From contig CAVTVK010000001.1 in the NCBI GenBank assembly GCA_963738135.1, forward strand, positions 1-64,000: a stretch of 64,000 bases of DNA, given 5' to 3'. Source of the stretch: Bog-473 sp963738135 (GTDB taxonomy: Bacteria; Actinomycetota; Acidimicrobiia; Acidimicrobiales; RAAP-2). The notes under the pieces are model-generated. The model was not told the DNA's origin. It searched no databases and worked only from the letters and a program-made list of their open reading frames with translations. This document shows, one piece after another, positions 43,355 to 52,142 of the stretch (position 1 is its first letter; every line of letters starts with the position of its first letter). Made by a program: the position numbers and the translations under genes.

Positions 43355-45289
43355 GACAGCACCTCCTCGACTACATCCTGCACGCTGCGACCGGTGGTAT
43401 CGAGCCGGTGTGCATCCGCGGCCTCGCGCAGGGGTGACGCATCCCGGGTGGAGTCGATGCGGTCCCGACGAGCCACCCCTTCGGGTGCCTCGTCGTTCCG
43501 GCGGCGGGCCCGTTCCTCGGGGGATGCGGTCAGGTAGACCTTGAGCTCGGCCTCCGGAAAGACGACCGAACCGATGTCGCGCCCCTCCACGACGCCCCCG
43601 CCGTGCGCGCCGACCCAGGCTCGCTGGCGCTCCACGAGGTGCCGCCGCACGTCGGGGTTGGCCGCCACCACCGAGACCGCCCGCCCCACCTCGGGAGAGC
43701 GGATGCGGCCCGTGACGTCGCGCCCGTCGATGACGACGCGCTCCCCCACCTCGATCGTCGCCGCCCCGGCCAGCGCCGCCACTGCGTCGTGGTCCTCGGC
43801 CGGGGTCCCCAGATCCAGCGCAAGGGCGGCGACGGCCCGGTACATGGCACCGGTGTCGAGACGCTCGACACCCAGCCGCTCGGCCACCGCCGTGGAGACC
43901 GTCGACTTGCCGGCGCCGGCGGGCCCGTCGATGGCCACCAGCAACGCCCGCGGCGCGGCCGGGCCGGAGGCCAACCGCGCCAAGTCCTCGGCAAACGTCG
44001 GGTAACTGGTCGCGACCGCGCCAAAGCCGGAGACGAGGCTGCGTTCCCCCGGTCGCGCCGCCAGCGCCGCCACGGCGGCCGCCATCGCCATCCGGTGGTC
44101 ACCTCTGCTGTCGAAGCGGCCGCCCCGCAGGGGCCCTCCCGCTCCGGTGATGGCCAGCGAGTCCCCCGTGATGCTGGCGCGCGCACCGAACGCCTCGACC
44201 ATGGCGGCCACGGCCACCAGGCGGTCGACCTCTTTCACCCGCAGCTCCCCGACGTCCAGGAAGACCGTGGTGCCCTGCGCCACCGCCGCCGCCACGGCCA
44301 GGGCGGGCACTTCGTCGAGCGAGGGGATCTCGCTGGCGTGCACCTCGGTGGCGCGCAAGGGCGCGGCCAGGGCCCGGATGGTCGTGGTGCCGGGATCGCC
44401 GGGGTCGTCGGGATCGTCGGGGTCGCCGGGCACGAGCGTGAGGGACGCCCCCATCCGTTGCAGGACGCCGACGTACCCGAGGCGAGCGGGACCGTCGTAG
44501 ACGCCGGCGACATCGACCGCGCTGCCGGGCACGACGCACCCGGCCACCGCGAAGAAGGCCGAGGCCGAGGGATCGCCGGGCACGGTGCGGTCCACCGGCT
44601 TGAGGGAGGAGGCGCGCACGCGCACGATGCGCCCCGCGCCCCAGGGCTCGACCGTGAGATCCGCTCCCGCTTCGACCAGCATCTCCTCGGTGTGGGTGCG
44701 CGTGGTGACCGCCTCGCGCACCACCGTGCGTCCCCTCGGCCGACAGCCCGGCCAAAAGGATGGCTGACTTCACCTGGGCGCTGACCACCTTGGAGGTCCA
44801 GTCGATCCCGTGCAGGGCCCCACCACGGATCCGCAGAGGCGGCTGGCAGCGCGCGCCCTGACCGATCACGGCCGCGCCCATGAGCCCGAGGGGTTCGGCC
44901 ACGCGATCCATGGGTCGGCTCGAGAGCGACGCATCGCCGATCAGCTCGGTCTCCCAGTCGAAACCCGACACCAGGCCGGCCAGCAAGCGCATGCTCGTCC
45001 CCGAGTTCCCGCAGTCGAGTGGGGCGCCGGGACGGCGGAGGCGTGCGCGACCCCCGTGCACGACGACGGACCCGTCGGCGCGGCGCTCCACGCCGGCCCC
45101 CATCGCTTCGACGGCGGCGAGGGAGGCGGCCACGTCGGCGCCGTCGGAGAGTCCGTGGATGACCGAGGTTCCTTCGGCCAGGGCCCCGAGCAACACCGAA
45201 CGATGGGAGATCGATTTCTCGCCGGGCGTGCGAACGGTGCCGCGGCACGGCACGCCGCCGTCGACCACGAGGACGCGGGGCGCGCTCAC
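43345..45289 (-). CDS. aroA-cmk: Fused EPSP synthase–cytidylate kinase (AroA–Cmk), frameshift in AroA part
   Basis: The GTG at 45,289 overlaps the tyrA stop (GTGA). The AroA half starts VLVVDGGVPCRGTVRTPGEKS and continues (LDCGNSGTSMRLLAG, SAQVKSAILLAGLSAEG) to about 44,735, where one extra base shifts the frame next to a run of four C/G. The next frame resumes exactly in the family sequence (VREAVTTRTHTEEML, DSRGDHRMAMA). With no stop it passes through SYPTFAEDLARLASG into the Cmk half (AIDGPAGAGKST Walker A, LDTGAMYRAVA, VVEGRDIGSVVFP). AroA makes EPSP in the shikimate pathway; Cmk phosphorylates CMP. AroA–Cmk fusions are known elsewhere. Because aroA is needed for growth, the indel is probably an assembly error. 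Confidence 0.9.
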
Positions 45290-46380
45290 GACAGCTGCTC
45301 GGCCCGGCCGGGGTAGCCGGCGGCTTCGGCGGCGACCCTGAGGGTGTCGGCTTCGGCGCTGTCCACAATCAGGATCAGGACACCACGCGGGCCCTCGGCG
45401 GAGTGCGCGATCTCGATGTCGTAGATGCCGATGCCCGCACCGGCGGCCAGGGACGTGATCTCGGCGATGACGCCGTCGCGATCGGGCACCGGGATGCGCA
45501 GTTCGGCCAGGTGCTCGGGCCGTACGGCGCGGGCCGGCAGGTTGCGCCGGGCGGCGCTCGCCTTCTGGAGCGAATCGAGGATGGCCGCCCGGTCCTGTGC
45601 CGCCACGCGGTCCCGCATGGCGGAGAGGTCGGTCAGCAACGCGTCGAGGGCTGCGACAATGGGCACGGCGTTCTCGGCGCAGATGTCGGGCCAGATACCC
45701 GGATGGCCGGCGGCGACGCGGGTCATGTCGCGGAAACCGCCGGCCGCCAGCCGCAGCAGCGCGCCGTCCTGCTCGGCGCCGTCGGTCGCCGCGTTCATCA
45801 GCGTGGCCGCTACCAGGTGCGGCACGTGCGACACCACGGCCACGAGGCGGTCGTGGTCCGGCGCCGCCAGGACCAGCACGTCGGCACCCAGGCTCACCAC
45901 GACGCCCTGCAGCAGGTTGAAGGCCTCGAGGTCGGTGGTGGCGGTCGGCGTCAGCACCCACACCGCCCCCACGAAGAGCTCGGGGTCGGCACCCTGCAGG
46001 CCTGTCTGCTCCGACCCGGCCATCGGGTGGCCGCCGATGAAGCGCGGGTGGTCGGACGCCTCGACGATGGCGGTCTTGACCCCGCTCACGTCCGTGACGA
46101 CGGCATCGGCCCGCCGGCCCTCGGTTCGCAGGACCTCCCGGGCCACGGTGGACACCGAGGCCGCCGGAACGGCCACGAAGACCACCTCCGCCTGCAGGTC
46201 GTCGCCGGCGGCGTCGATGACGCCCGACGCCAGCGCTGCCTCCAGCCGTTCCCGGTCGGCATCGAGACCCGAGACGTGCCACCCGCGCCGGCGCAGCCCG
46301 AGCGCGATGGAACCTCCGATCAGGCCCGTCCCGACGACGAGTGCCCGCCGGCGTGCTCCGGCCTCAGCCGGGGAGGTCAT
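45286..46380 (-). CDS. tyrA: Prephenate dehydrogenase with ACT domain
   Basis: 364 residues from the ATG at 46,380 (MTSPAEAG). The Rossmann NAD site is VVGTGLIGGSIALGLRRRG. The prephenate-binding part has TDVSGVKTAIV, GGHPMAGSEQTG and VSHVPHLVAATLM. A C-terminal ACT domain (IPVPDRDGVIAEITSLAAG) probably senses tyrosine. It converts prephenate to 4-hydroxyphenylpyruvate. It overlaps the chorismate mutase upstream by 17 bases and the aroA–cmk gene downstream by four, forming an aromatic-acid operon. Confidence 0.95.
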   Translation of the reverse strand: MTSPAEAGARRRALVVGTGLIGGSIALGLRRRGWHVSGLDADRERLEAALASGVIDAAGDDLQAEVVFVAVPAASVSTVAREVLRTEGRRADAVVTDVSGVKTAIVEASDHPRFIGGHPMAGSEQTGLQGADPELFVGAVWVLTPTATTDLEAFNLLQGVVVSLGADVLVLAAPDHDRLVAVVSHVPHLVAATLMNAATDGAEQDGALLRLAAGGFRDMTRVAAGHPGIWPDICAENAVPIVAALDALLTDLSAMRDRVAAQDRAAILDSLQKASAARRNLPARAVRPEHLAELRIPVPDRDGVIAEITSLAAGAGIGIYDIEIAHSAEGPRGVLILIVDSAEADTLRVAAEAAGYPGRAEQLS

Positions 46381-46738
46381 CGCGGAGCCCTTGGGCGCCG
46401 TGGAGGTAGATGTGCTTGATGTCGTCACGCGACCGGGTCGTGTGCACGTGCAGGAGCACCCTGATGCACAGCGGCTTGGAGCCGGGGACGGCGATCTCCG
46501 CCGCGCAGAGGAGCGGGACGGCACCGAACCCGATCTCGCGGATGGCGGTGGCCGGGAAGGTGCTCGTCACGTCGGCGGTGGCGGTGAAGAGCACGCTGAT
46601 GATGTCGTCCTCGACCAGGCCGTTGCTCTCCATCAGCAAGCGCATGAGCTCCTGGGAACGCTCCGTGACCTGGGACACCGTGTCCTCGTCGACCGTCGTC
46701 GCCCCGCGCAAACCCCTGACGGTGGGAGCAGCTGCCAT
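46364..46738 (-). CDS. aroH: AroH-type chorismate mutase
   Basis: 124 residues, the usual length for the monofunctional Bacillus-type enzyme. The motifs VRGLRGATTVDEDT (substrate Arg), LMESNGLVEDDIISVLFTAT, FPATAIREIG and CIRVLLHVHT match the family. It converts chorismate to prephenate, the substrate of the next gene, tyrA. It is therefore the first committed gene of the tyrosine/phenylalanine branch operon here. The ATG at 46,738 is 49 bases after the pseudouridine synthase stop. Confidence 0.95.
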   Translation of the reverse strand: MAAAPTVRGLRGATTVDEDTVSQVTERSQELMRLLMESNGLVEDDIISVLFTATADVTSTFPATAIREIGFGAVPLLCAAEIAVPGSKPLCIRVLLHVHTTRSRDDIKHIYLHGAQGLRDDLPG

Positions 46739-46787
46739 GGCGGGTCACTCTACCGGGATCGGCCAGAGGCCCAGGTGAAGGCGCTTC

Positions 46788-47576
46788 TCAGGGCCGGCCG
46801 GCCGCGCCGGATGGCCGGGGGCCGGCCGCGGCGGCCAGGGCTCGGACCTCGACCGGCTCGAGGGCGCGCCAGCGCCCGGGCGCGAGGTTGGGGTCCCGGA
46901 TCGGTCCGATGCGGGTGCGGACGAGCCGTTGCACCGGATGGCCGACGGCGCTGCACATGCGGCGGACCTGTCGGTTCCGCCCCTCGTGAATGACCAGGCG
47001 CAGCACACCCGGAGCGAGCACGCCGACTTCGGCGGGCGCCGTGAGCCCGTCCTCGAGCTCCACGCCCTGGCGCAGCGCCCGCAGTGCGCCAGGGGCCGGG
47101 GTGCCCCCGGCGACCTCGGCCACGTACTCCTTGGGCACGCCGTGCGACGGGTGGGTGAGGAGCTGGGACAGCGCGCCGTCGTTGGTCAGGACGAGGAGGC
47201 CCTCGGTGTGGCGGTCCAGGCGCCCGACGGCGAAGACGCGCGGCTCCGAGGGCACCAGGGTCATGACGGTGGGTCGCCCCTGCGGGTCGTCGGCCGTCGT
47301 GATGACCCCTTCCGGCTTGTTCAGCAGGTAGTAGACGAGGTCGGGCGCCACCGGGACCAGCGTGCCGTCGACCTCGACGCGGGCGGTGTGGAGGTCGATG
47401 CGCCGGCCGAGCGTGGCCACCTCACCGTCGACGCGGACACGGCCGGCCGCGATCAGCTCTTCACAGGCGCGCCGCGAACCAAGGCCGACGCGAGCGAGGA
47501 TCTTCTGGAGGCGTTCGCCCTCAGGCGTCGTCAGAGGTCGCCTCGACGCCGAAGCCCAGCGCCGACTGCAGGTCAC
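46788..47576 (-). CDS. rluB: 23S rRNA pseudouridine synthase (RluB family)
   Basis: An S4 domain (ERLQKILARVGLGSRRACEE, then LIAAGRVRVDG) is followed by the RsuA/RluB catalytic domain: the Asp in VGRLDRHTEGLLVLTNDG, KEYVAEV, and the end motif GRNRQVRRMCSAVGHPV. The enzyme modifies 23S rRNA near the peptidyl-transferase centre. No ATG or GTG lies just before the S4 domain. I use the GTG at 47,576, which overlaps scpB by 56 bases, but the start is uncertain. Gene order scpA–scpB–rluB is conserved in actinobacteria. Confidence 0.92.
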   Translation of the reverse strand: MTCSRRWASASRRPLTTPEGERLQKILARVGLGSRRACEELIAAGRVRVDGEVATLGRRIDLHTARVEVDGTLVPVAPDLVYYLLNKPEGVITTADDPQGRPTVMTLVPSEPRVFAVGRLDRHTEGLLVLTNDGALSQLLTHPSHGVPKEYVAEVAGGTPAPGALRALRQGVELEDGLTAPAEVGVLAPGVLRLVIHEGRNRQVRRMCSAVGHPVQRLVRTRIGPIRDPNLAPGRWRALEPVEVRALAAAAGPRPSGAAGRP

Positions 47577-48129
47577 GCTCGAGGTCCCCGGCCACCTCGG
47601 GTCCGGGCAGGAAGTCCTCCACGGCGGGCAGCTGCTCCAGCGAGTCGAGCCCGAGGCGCTCCAAGAAGAGGTCCGTGGTGCCGAAGAGCGCCGGCTGCCC
47701 CGGGCCGTCGGCGTGGCCGACCACCTCGATGTAGCCACGCTGCTCCAACAGCCGGCTGACGCCGTCCACGTTCACCCCGCGGAGGGCCGAGATCTGTCCA
47801 CGGGAGACCGGCTGGCGGTAGGCGACGATGGCCAGCGTCTCGAGGGCGGCGGTCGAGAGCCGGTGCGACACCTCGCGGTTGGCGAATCGCTCGACGTAGG
47901 GCGCCAGGTCCGGCTGCGTCTGCAGGCGCGCCCCACCGGCGATCCGGGCCAGCATGAAACCACGGCGCTCGCGCTCGTAGGACTCGGCCAGTTCAGTGAG
48001 GACCTCGTCGACCCGCTCGACGGACTCCTCCACGAGCTCGGCCAGCAGCTGCGGCTGAATGGGCTCCACCGCCACCAGCAGGATGGCCTCGATCGTGCGT
48101 CCCAGCTCTGCGCTCTCCACCGGATTCAC
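47521..48129 (-). CDS. scpB: Segregation and condensation protein B
   Basis: 202 residues with two winged-helix domains: LGRTIEAILLVAVEPIQPQ at the start and ETLAIVAYRQPVSRGQISALRG, the most conserved ScpB segment, followed by FGTTDLFLERLGL. It forms the SMC–ScpAB condensin-like complex that compacts and segregates the chromosome. It begins five bases after scpA. A 25-residue acidic extension forms the C-terminus. Confidence 0.96.
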   Translation of the reverse strand: MNPVESAELGRTIEAILLVAVEPIQPQLLAELVEESVERVDEVLTELAESYERERRGFMLARIAGGARLQTQPDLAPYVERFANREVSHRLSTAALETLAIVAYRQPVSRGQISALRGVNVDGVSRLLEQRGYIEVVGHADGPGQPALFGTTDLFLERLGLDSLEQLPAVEDFLPGPEVAGDLERDLQSALGFGVEATSDDA

Positions 48130-48133
48130 CCCC

Positions 48134-48943
48134 TCATCCTTCGTAGTCGTCGATCTGGAAGCCGTCGAGCTCCGCGAGGCCGCGGCCGCTGGTCACGCCG
48201 GCCAGGTCGTCAGGCATCACCCACGAGATACGCAGGTCGCCGAACGACGAGCCCTGGCCGAGGGTGACGCGCCCCATCTTGCAGAGTTCGAGCAAGGCCA
48301 GGAAGCGCACGATGACCTCGATCCGGGTGCGGCACGCCTCCACCAGCGAGCGGAAGGAGGTCGCCCGCTCGGACTCGTCCGCCGCGATCAGCTCCGCCAC
48401 GGCTTCGGAGACCGAGACCGTGTCCACGGTGACGTGGGACAGATCGACGCGGGGCGCCGGGCGCTCCGCCGACCCTCGGAGATAGGCCTGCGCCAGGTCG
48501 TCGGGAGTGATGCCGGCCAGCAGGTCGGGAGCGTGCACCACGAAGTCGTCGTCGAGACCGACCTCGCGTGGGATCGAGCGGGACGCCTGTTCGGCCAAGG
48601 CCACGAAGACGTCCGCCGCCGCCGCGTAGGCGCGGCACTCGAGCAGTCGGGCCAGGAGCAGGTCCCGCTCCTCCCACCCCACCAGATCCTCGTCCTCGTC
48701 GGCATTCTCGCGGCCGGGCAACAGCTTCTGGGACTTGAGCTCAATGAGGATGGCCGCCACGAGGAGAAACTCGGAGAGCTGATTGAAGTCGATCTGCTCG
48801 CGCTGCTCGGAGAGCACGTGGACGAAACCGTCGATCACGGGCAGGAGGGGGATGTCGAGGATGTCGACCTCGTGGGACGACACGAGGTGCAGCAGGAGGT
48901 CGATGGGACCCTCGAAATTGGTCGTCGAGACCGAGTAGGCCAC
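48134..48943 (-). CDS. scpA: Segregation and condensation protein A
   Basis: 269 residues, the kleisin of the bacterial SMC complex. The N-terminal part has FEGPIDLLLHLVSSHEVDIL and EFLLVAAILIELKSQKLLP, and the C-terminal winged helix has FLALLELCKMGRVTLGQ. It bridges the SMC heads together with ScpB, encoded next. The gene is divergent from trpS with 88 bases between the starts. Confidence 0.96.
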   Translation of the reverse strand: MAYSVSTTNFEGPIDLLLHLVSSHEVDILDIPLLPVIDGFVHVLSEQREQIDFNQLSEFLLVAAILIELKSQKLLPGRENADEDEDLVGWEERDLLLARLLECRAYAAAADVFVALAEQASRSIPREVGLDDDFVVHAPDLLAGITPDDLAQAYLRGSAERPAPRVDLSHVTVDTVSVSEAVAELIAADESERATSFRSLVEACRTRIEVIVRFLALLELCKMGRVTLGQGSSFGDLRISWVMPDDLAGVTSGRGLAELDGFQIDDYEG

Positions 48944-49031
48944 CAGGCGACGTTATCGAACCGGCCGGCACCCTCCGCGCACCCTGGTCACGGGCGGAAT
49001 GCTCTCCGGCGCCGCCCTACCATGGCGCCCC

Positions 49032-50012
49032 ATGGACAGGGTCCTCTCCGGCATTGCGCCATCAGGCAATTTCACCCTGGGGAACTATCTCGGGGCACTC
49101 CGGCACTGGGTGACCTTTCAGGACGGCTACGACGCCCTGTACTGCGTGGTCGACCTCCACGCTCTCACGACCGAGATCGACCCGGCGGACCTCAGGGCCA
49201 ACACGCTCGACGCCGCCCTCAACCTGCTGGCCATCGGGCTCGACCCGCAACGGTGCACCCTCTTCGTGCAGAGCCACGTCCCGGAGCACACCCGACTCAC
49301 CTGGCTGCTGGAGAGCACGACGACGATGGGAGAACTGCGGCGCATGACGCAGTTCAAGGACAAGGGGCAGGGTCAGGAGACGGCGCGGGTGTCGCTCTTC
49401 ACCTACCCCGCGCTGATGGCGGCCGACATCCTCCTCTACGACACCGCCGCGGTCCCGGTGGGCGACGACCAGCGCCAGCACCTGGAACTCACCCGCGACG
49501 TCGCCGTCCGGTTCAACCACCGCTACGGCGACACCTTCGTCGTCCCGGAAGCGGCCATCCCGGGCACGGGCGCCCGTGTCATGGACCTGCAGCACCCGGA
49601 GCGCAAGATGTCCAAGTCCTCCGACTCCCCGCTCGGCACCATCCGCCTGCTCGACTCGGACGAGGAGATCACCAAGAAGGTGCGCAAGGCGGTCACCGAC
49701 ACCGATGGGGAGATGCGCTACGACCGGGAGGCCAAGCCGGGGCTGGCCAACCTGCTCGACCTGTTGGCCGCCACGACCGGAAGGACGCCGCAGGAGGTCG
49801 CCGCCGGCTACGAGCGCTACGGGGACCTGAAGAACGATGTGGCGGTGGCCCTGTGCGACCTGCTCCGGCCGATCCGGGAGCGCCGCTCCGAGCTCGAAGG
49901 GGACCTGCCCTCCGTACACGATGTGCTCGCACGCGGCGCGGCCCATGCGCACGAGGTGGCGGCCGGGGTCTACGCCCGGGCGGCCGAGGCTATGGGCCTC
50001 TATTCCCTTTAG
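49032..50012 (+). CDS. trpS: Tryptophanyl-tRNA synthetase
   Basis: 326 residues from the internal ATG at 49,032 (MDRVLSGIAPSGNFTLGNY). The class I signatures are present: SGNFTLGNYLGA (a HIGH variant) and KMSKS in PERKMSKSSDSPLG. The tryptophan pocket and dimer region match the family (YPALMAADILLYD, VGDDQRQHLEL). It charges tRNA-Trp. Three copies of a 13-base repeat start at its stop codon. Confidence 0.97.
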   Translation: MDRVLSGIAPSGNFTLGNYLGALRHWVTFQDGYDALYCVVDLHALTTEIDPADLRANTLDAALNLLAIGLDPQRCTLFVQSHVPEHTRLTWLLESTTTMGELRRMTQFKDKGQGQETARVSLFTYPALMAADILLYDTAAVPVGDDQRQHLELTRDVAVRFNHRYGDTFVVPEAAIPGTGARVMDLQHPERKMSKSSDSPLGTIRLLDSDEEITKKVRKAVTDTDGEMRYDREAKPGLANLLDLLAATTGRTPQEVAAGYERYGDLKNDVAVALCDLLRPIRERRSELEGDLPSVHDVLARGAAHAHEVAAGVYARAAEAMGLYSL

Positions 50013-50061
50013 TTGAAGGTGCTCGTTGAAGGTGCTCGTTGAAGGCGCTAGTTGAAGGTGA
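50012..50061. repeat. 13-bp tandem repeat at convergent gene ends
   Basis: The unit gttgaaggtgctc occurs at 50,012, 50,025 and 50,038 (the last with two changes), with a partial fourth at 50,051. The fourth copy encodes the last residues of the M50 protease (T-F-N) on the minus strand. The array is thus probably a slippage duplication of that gene's end. Confidence 0.75.
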
Positions 50062-50794
50062 ACCCCGAATGGAGCACGTTCAGTGACCACCACGAGTACA
50101 AGTGGCTGAACAGCCAGTTGATCGGCCCGTTCCCGTGGAAGAGCAGGAAATTGACGAGAACGATTCCCATGAGGACAGGCATCGTGAACCGGCGGTATTT
50201 CAGATAGGTCGGCCAATACCGCGCCGGCAGGAGTCGCTCGAAGAGCACTGAGCCGTCGAGTGGGGGCACCGGGATCATGTTGAAGACGAAGAGCCCGACA
50301 TTGACCAGACTCGCCCAGAAGACGACCTGATCGGCGATGTCGAAATTCCCGGTGGCCACGAGCCCCGGCCGAACGAATTGGACGAACACGAGAGCGAAGA
50401 CCACGGCAAGCACCGCGTTGACGGCGGGGCCAGCCAAGGAAACGAGGACACCCTGGTTACGCGGGCTCCGCAGTTGAGCCATGTTGACGGGGACGGGCTT
50501 GGCCCAGCCGATCACACCGAAGCTACTGAGCGACAGGAGCGCAGGAACGATCAGCGTGCCCAGTGGATCGATGTGGACAAGAGGATTGAGGGTGAGCCGG
50601 CCCGCGCGTTCGGCGGTGTGGTCGCCGAACGACTTCGCGACCCAGCCGTGTGACACCTCGTGGAGAATGATCGACGGGACCACCACGCAGAAGATGATGA
50701 TCTCTTGCGTGGTGATGTTGTGGTGGACGACCAAGGCAACGACGAAGATCGCGATGGCGACGATCCACAGGGTGCGCTTGGTTCGTTGATCCAT
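50048..50794 (-). CDS. Site-2-protease-type (M50) membrane metalloprotease
   Basis: 248 residues from the ATG of MDQRTKRTLW, with six membrane helices. The zinc site is ILHEVSHGWVA (H-E-x2-H) and the third ligand lies in NMIPVPPLDGSVL (N-x2-P-x-P-x-L-D-G). The C-terminus GPINWLFSHLYSWW is short. Members of this compact M50 group lack the PDZ domain of RseP. Their natural substrates are mostly unknown, but they may release membrane-bound regulators. It sits 36 bases from the DksA-like gene on the same strand. Confidence 0.92.
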   Translation of the reverse strand: MDQRTKRTLWIVAIAIFVVALVVHHNITTQEIIIFCVVVPSIILHEVSHGWVAKSFGDHTAERAGRLTLNPLVHIDPLGTLIVPALLSLSSFGVIGWAKPVPVNMAQLRSPRNQGVLVSLAGPAVNAVLAVVFALVFVQFVRPGLVATGNFDIADQVVFWASLVNVGLFVFNMIPVPPLDGSVLFERLLPARYWPTYLKYRRFTMPVLMGIVLVNFLLFHGNGPINWLFSHLYSWWSLNVLHSGFTFN

Positions 50795-50830
50795 CGGCCG
50801 CCTCCCGGAGGAGGCACCGGGAGGGTGCAT

Positions 50831-51187
50831 TTACTGCTTGGCGGCGTCGGCGATGCAGAGGCGCGCGGCCGGCATGGCTTCCAGCCGGGCGGCGCCGATC
50901 GGCTTCCCGCAGACCTCGCACAGGCCGTAGGTGCCGGCCTCCAGGCGCTGGATGGCTGCGTCCACTTCGTCGAGGGCCTCCCGGAGCTCGGTCGCCAACC
51001 GCCCGGCCTCCCCCCGCTCGGCCGTCACCTGGCTGGAGTCGGCGAAATTGGAGTCGTAGTTCAGGCCGCTCCCCTGGTCGGCGAACCCCAGTTCTGTCAG
51101 CTGGGCCTGCAATCCGGCCTGCTCAGTTCGCAGCAGGGCGGCGAAATCGACGTCGGCGGTCTCCGCCGTAGGGGCCTCGTTCGGCAT
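50831..51187 (-). CDS. DksA/TraR-type protein with an incomplete zinc finger
   Basis: 118 residues: a long coiled-coil (LATELREALDEVDAAIQRLE) and the C4-type finger CEVCGKPIGAARLEAMPAARLC. The finger has three cysteines only; the fourth position of the second C-x2-C is Asp (CIAD). DksA-like proteins enter the RNA-polymerase secondary channel. The acidic tip residues expected of DksA are not clear, so it may be a TraR/YocK-like variant. Confidence 0.85.
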   Translation of the reverse strand: MPNEAPTAETADVDFAALLRTEQAGLQAQLTELGFADQGSGLNYDSNFADSSQVTAERGEAGRLATELREALDEVDAAIQRLEAGTYGLCEVCGKPIGAARLEAMPAARLCIADAAKQ

Positions 51188-51191
51188 GGGG

Positions 51192-52142
51192 TCATGCTAC
51201 GCGGTCCCTCCCCCTGTTTGTTCCCGCTCTCGGGTGGGCGCCCTCGTAGGCCCGTCGGAGGTGCTCGGCCGAGACCTTCGTATAGCGCTGGGTCGTGGCG
51301 ATGGAGGCGTGGCCCAGGAGCTCCTGGACGACCCGCACGTCGGCCCCACGGCCCAGCATGTGGGTGGCACAGGAGTGGCGCAACACATGAGGGCTGACCT
51401 TCTCGGCCAGGCCGACGCGCCCGGCGTACTTCTTGACGACACCGAACACGCCCACCCGGGACAGGCGGCCGCCCCGGGTGTTGAGAAAGACCGCTTCGGC
51501 GTCGCTCCGCCGTCGCCACTTCTTCGGCTCGAGCAACGGCCGGCCCGAGCCCGAGAGCCACTCGGCCAGGGCGGCACGGGCGAGCCCGCCGAGCGGCACG
51601 ACGCGCTCCTTGTCGCCCTTGCCGAGCACCCGGAGCAGCGGCAGGTCGGTGCCCTCCACCGCCGAAATGACGTCCCCGAGGTTGAGCCCGACGACCTCGC
51701 TGACGCGCGCCCCGGTGCCGTAGAGGACCTCCAACAACGCCCGGTCCCGCAGCACCGTCGGTCCGGTGCCGACGACCGCGCCGAGGAGCAGCTCCGTCTC
51801 CTCCTCGCTGAGGGCCTTGGGCAGCAGGTCGGTGACCGAGACCGTCGGCAGGTCGAGGGTGGGGTCGTCGCCGCGGCTGCCCTCTTCGACCAGGAAGCGA
51901 TGGAAGCCCCGAATGCTCGAGAGTGCCCGCGCCACCGACGCCGCGTTGTGGGTCCGCCGCAGTGCCTCCAGATGGGCGGCCACCTCGGCGGAGGTCGCCT
52001 GGTCGATGGCGTGTCCGTCGAGGCCGTCCTGATAGGTCCCGAGATCGCGCCGGTAGGCCGCCAGTGTCCGTGGCGAGCGGCCACGCTCCACCTCGAGCCA
52101 GGACAGGTACTCCTCGGCGTCGCGGGGCAGGGTCGTCGTCAC
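51192..52142 (-). CDS. xerD: Site-specific tyrosine recombinase XerD
   Basis: 316 residues from the GTG at 52,142, which overlaps the nudix stop (GTGA). The N-terminal SAM-like domain has YLSWLEVERGRSPRTLAAYR. The catalytic residues are Arg in LYGTGARVSEVVGL, Lys in GKGDKERVVP, H-x2-R in SPHVLRHSCATHML, His in ELLGHASIATTQ and Tyr in QRYTKVS. It resolves chromosome dimers at dif with its partner. This position after pyrG and nudix matches Mycobacterium. A 25-residue insert (RRRSDAEAVF region) precedes the core. Confidence 0.94.
   Translation of the reverse strand: MTTTLPRDAEEYLSWLEVERGRSPRTLAAYRRDLGTYQDGLDGHAIDQATSAEVAAHLEALRRTHNAASVARALSSIRGFHRFLVEEGSRGDDPTLDLPTVSVTDLLPKALSEEETELLLGAVVGTGPTVLRDRALLEVLYGTGARVSEVVGLNLGDVISAVEGTDLPLLRVLGKGDKERVVPLGGLARAALAEWLSGSGRPLLEPKKWRRRSDAEAVFLNTRGGRLSRVGVFGVVKKYAGRVGLAEKVSPHVLRHSCATHMLGRGADVRVVQELLGHASIATTQRYTKVSAEHLRRAYEGAHPRAGTNRGRDRVA

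Noticed and set aside
44395..44440. Gly/Asp/Pro repeat coding (gatcgtcgggg units) in aroA considered as an error-prone insertion
   Set aside because: It stays in frame and only lengthens a loop of the AroA domain by a few D-P-D residues, a harmless variation.
48059..50029. A 656-codon plus-strand frame over scpA and trpS
   Set aside because: Its first half is antisense to scpA and its second half is trpS in the wrong frame. No sensible protein composition.
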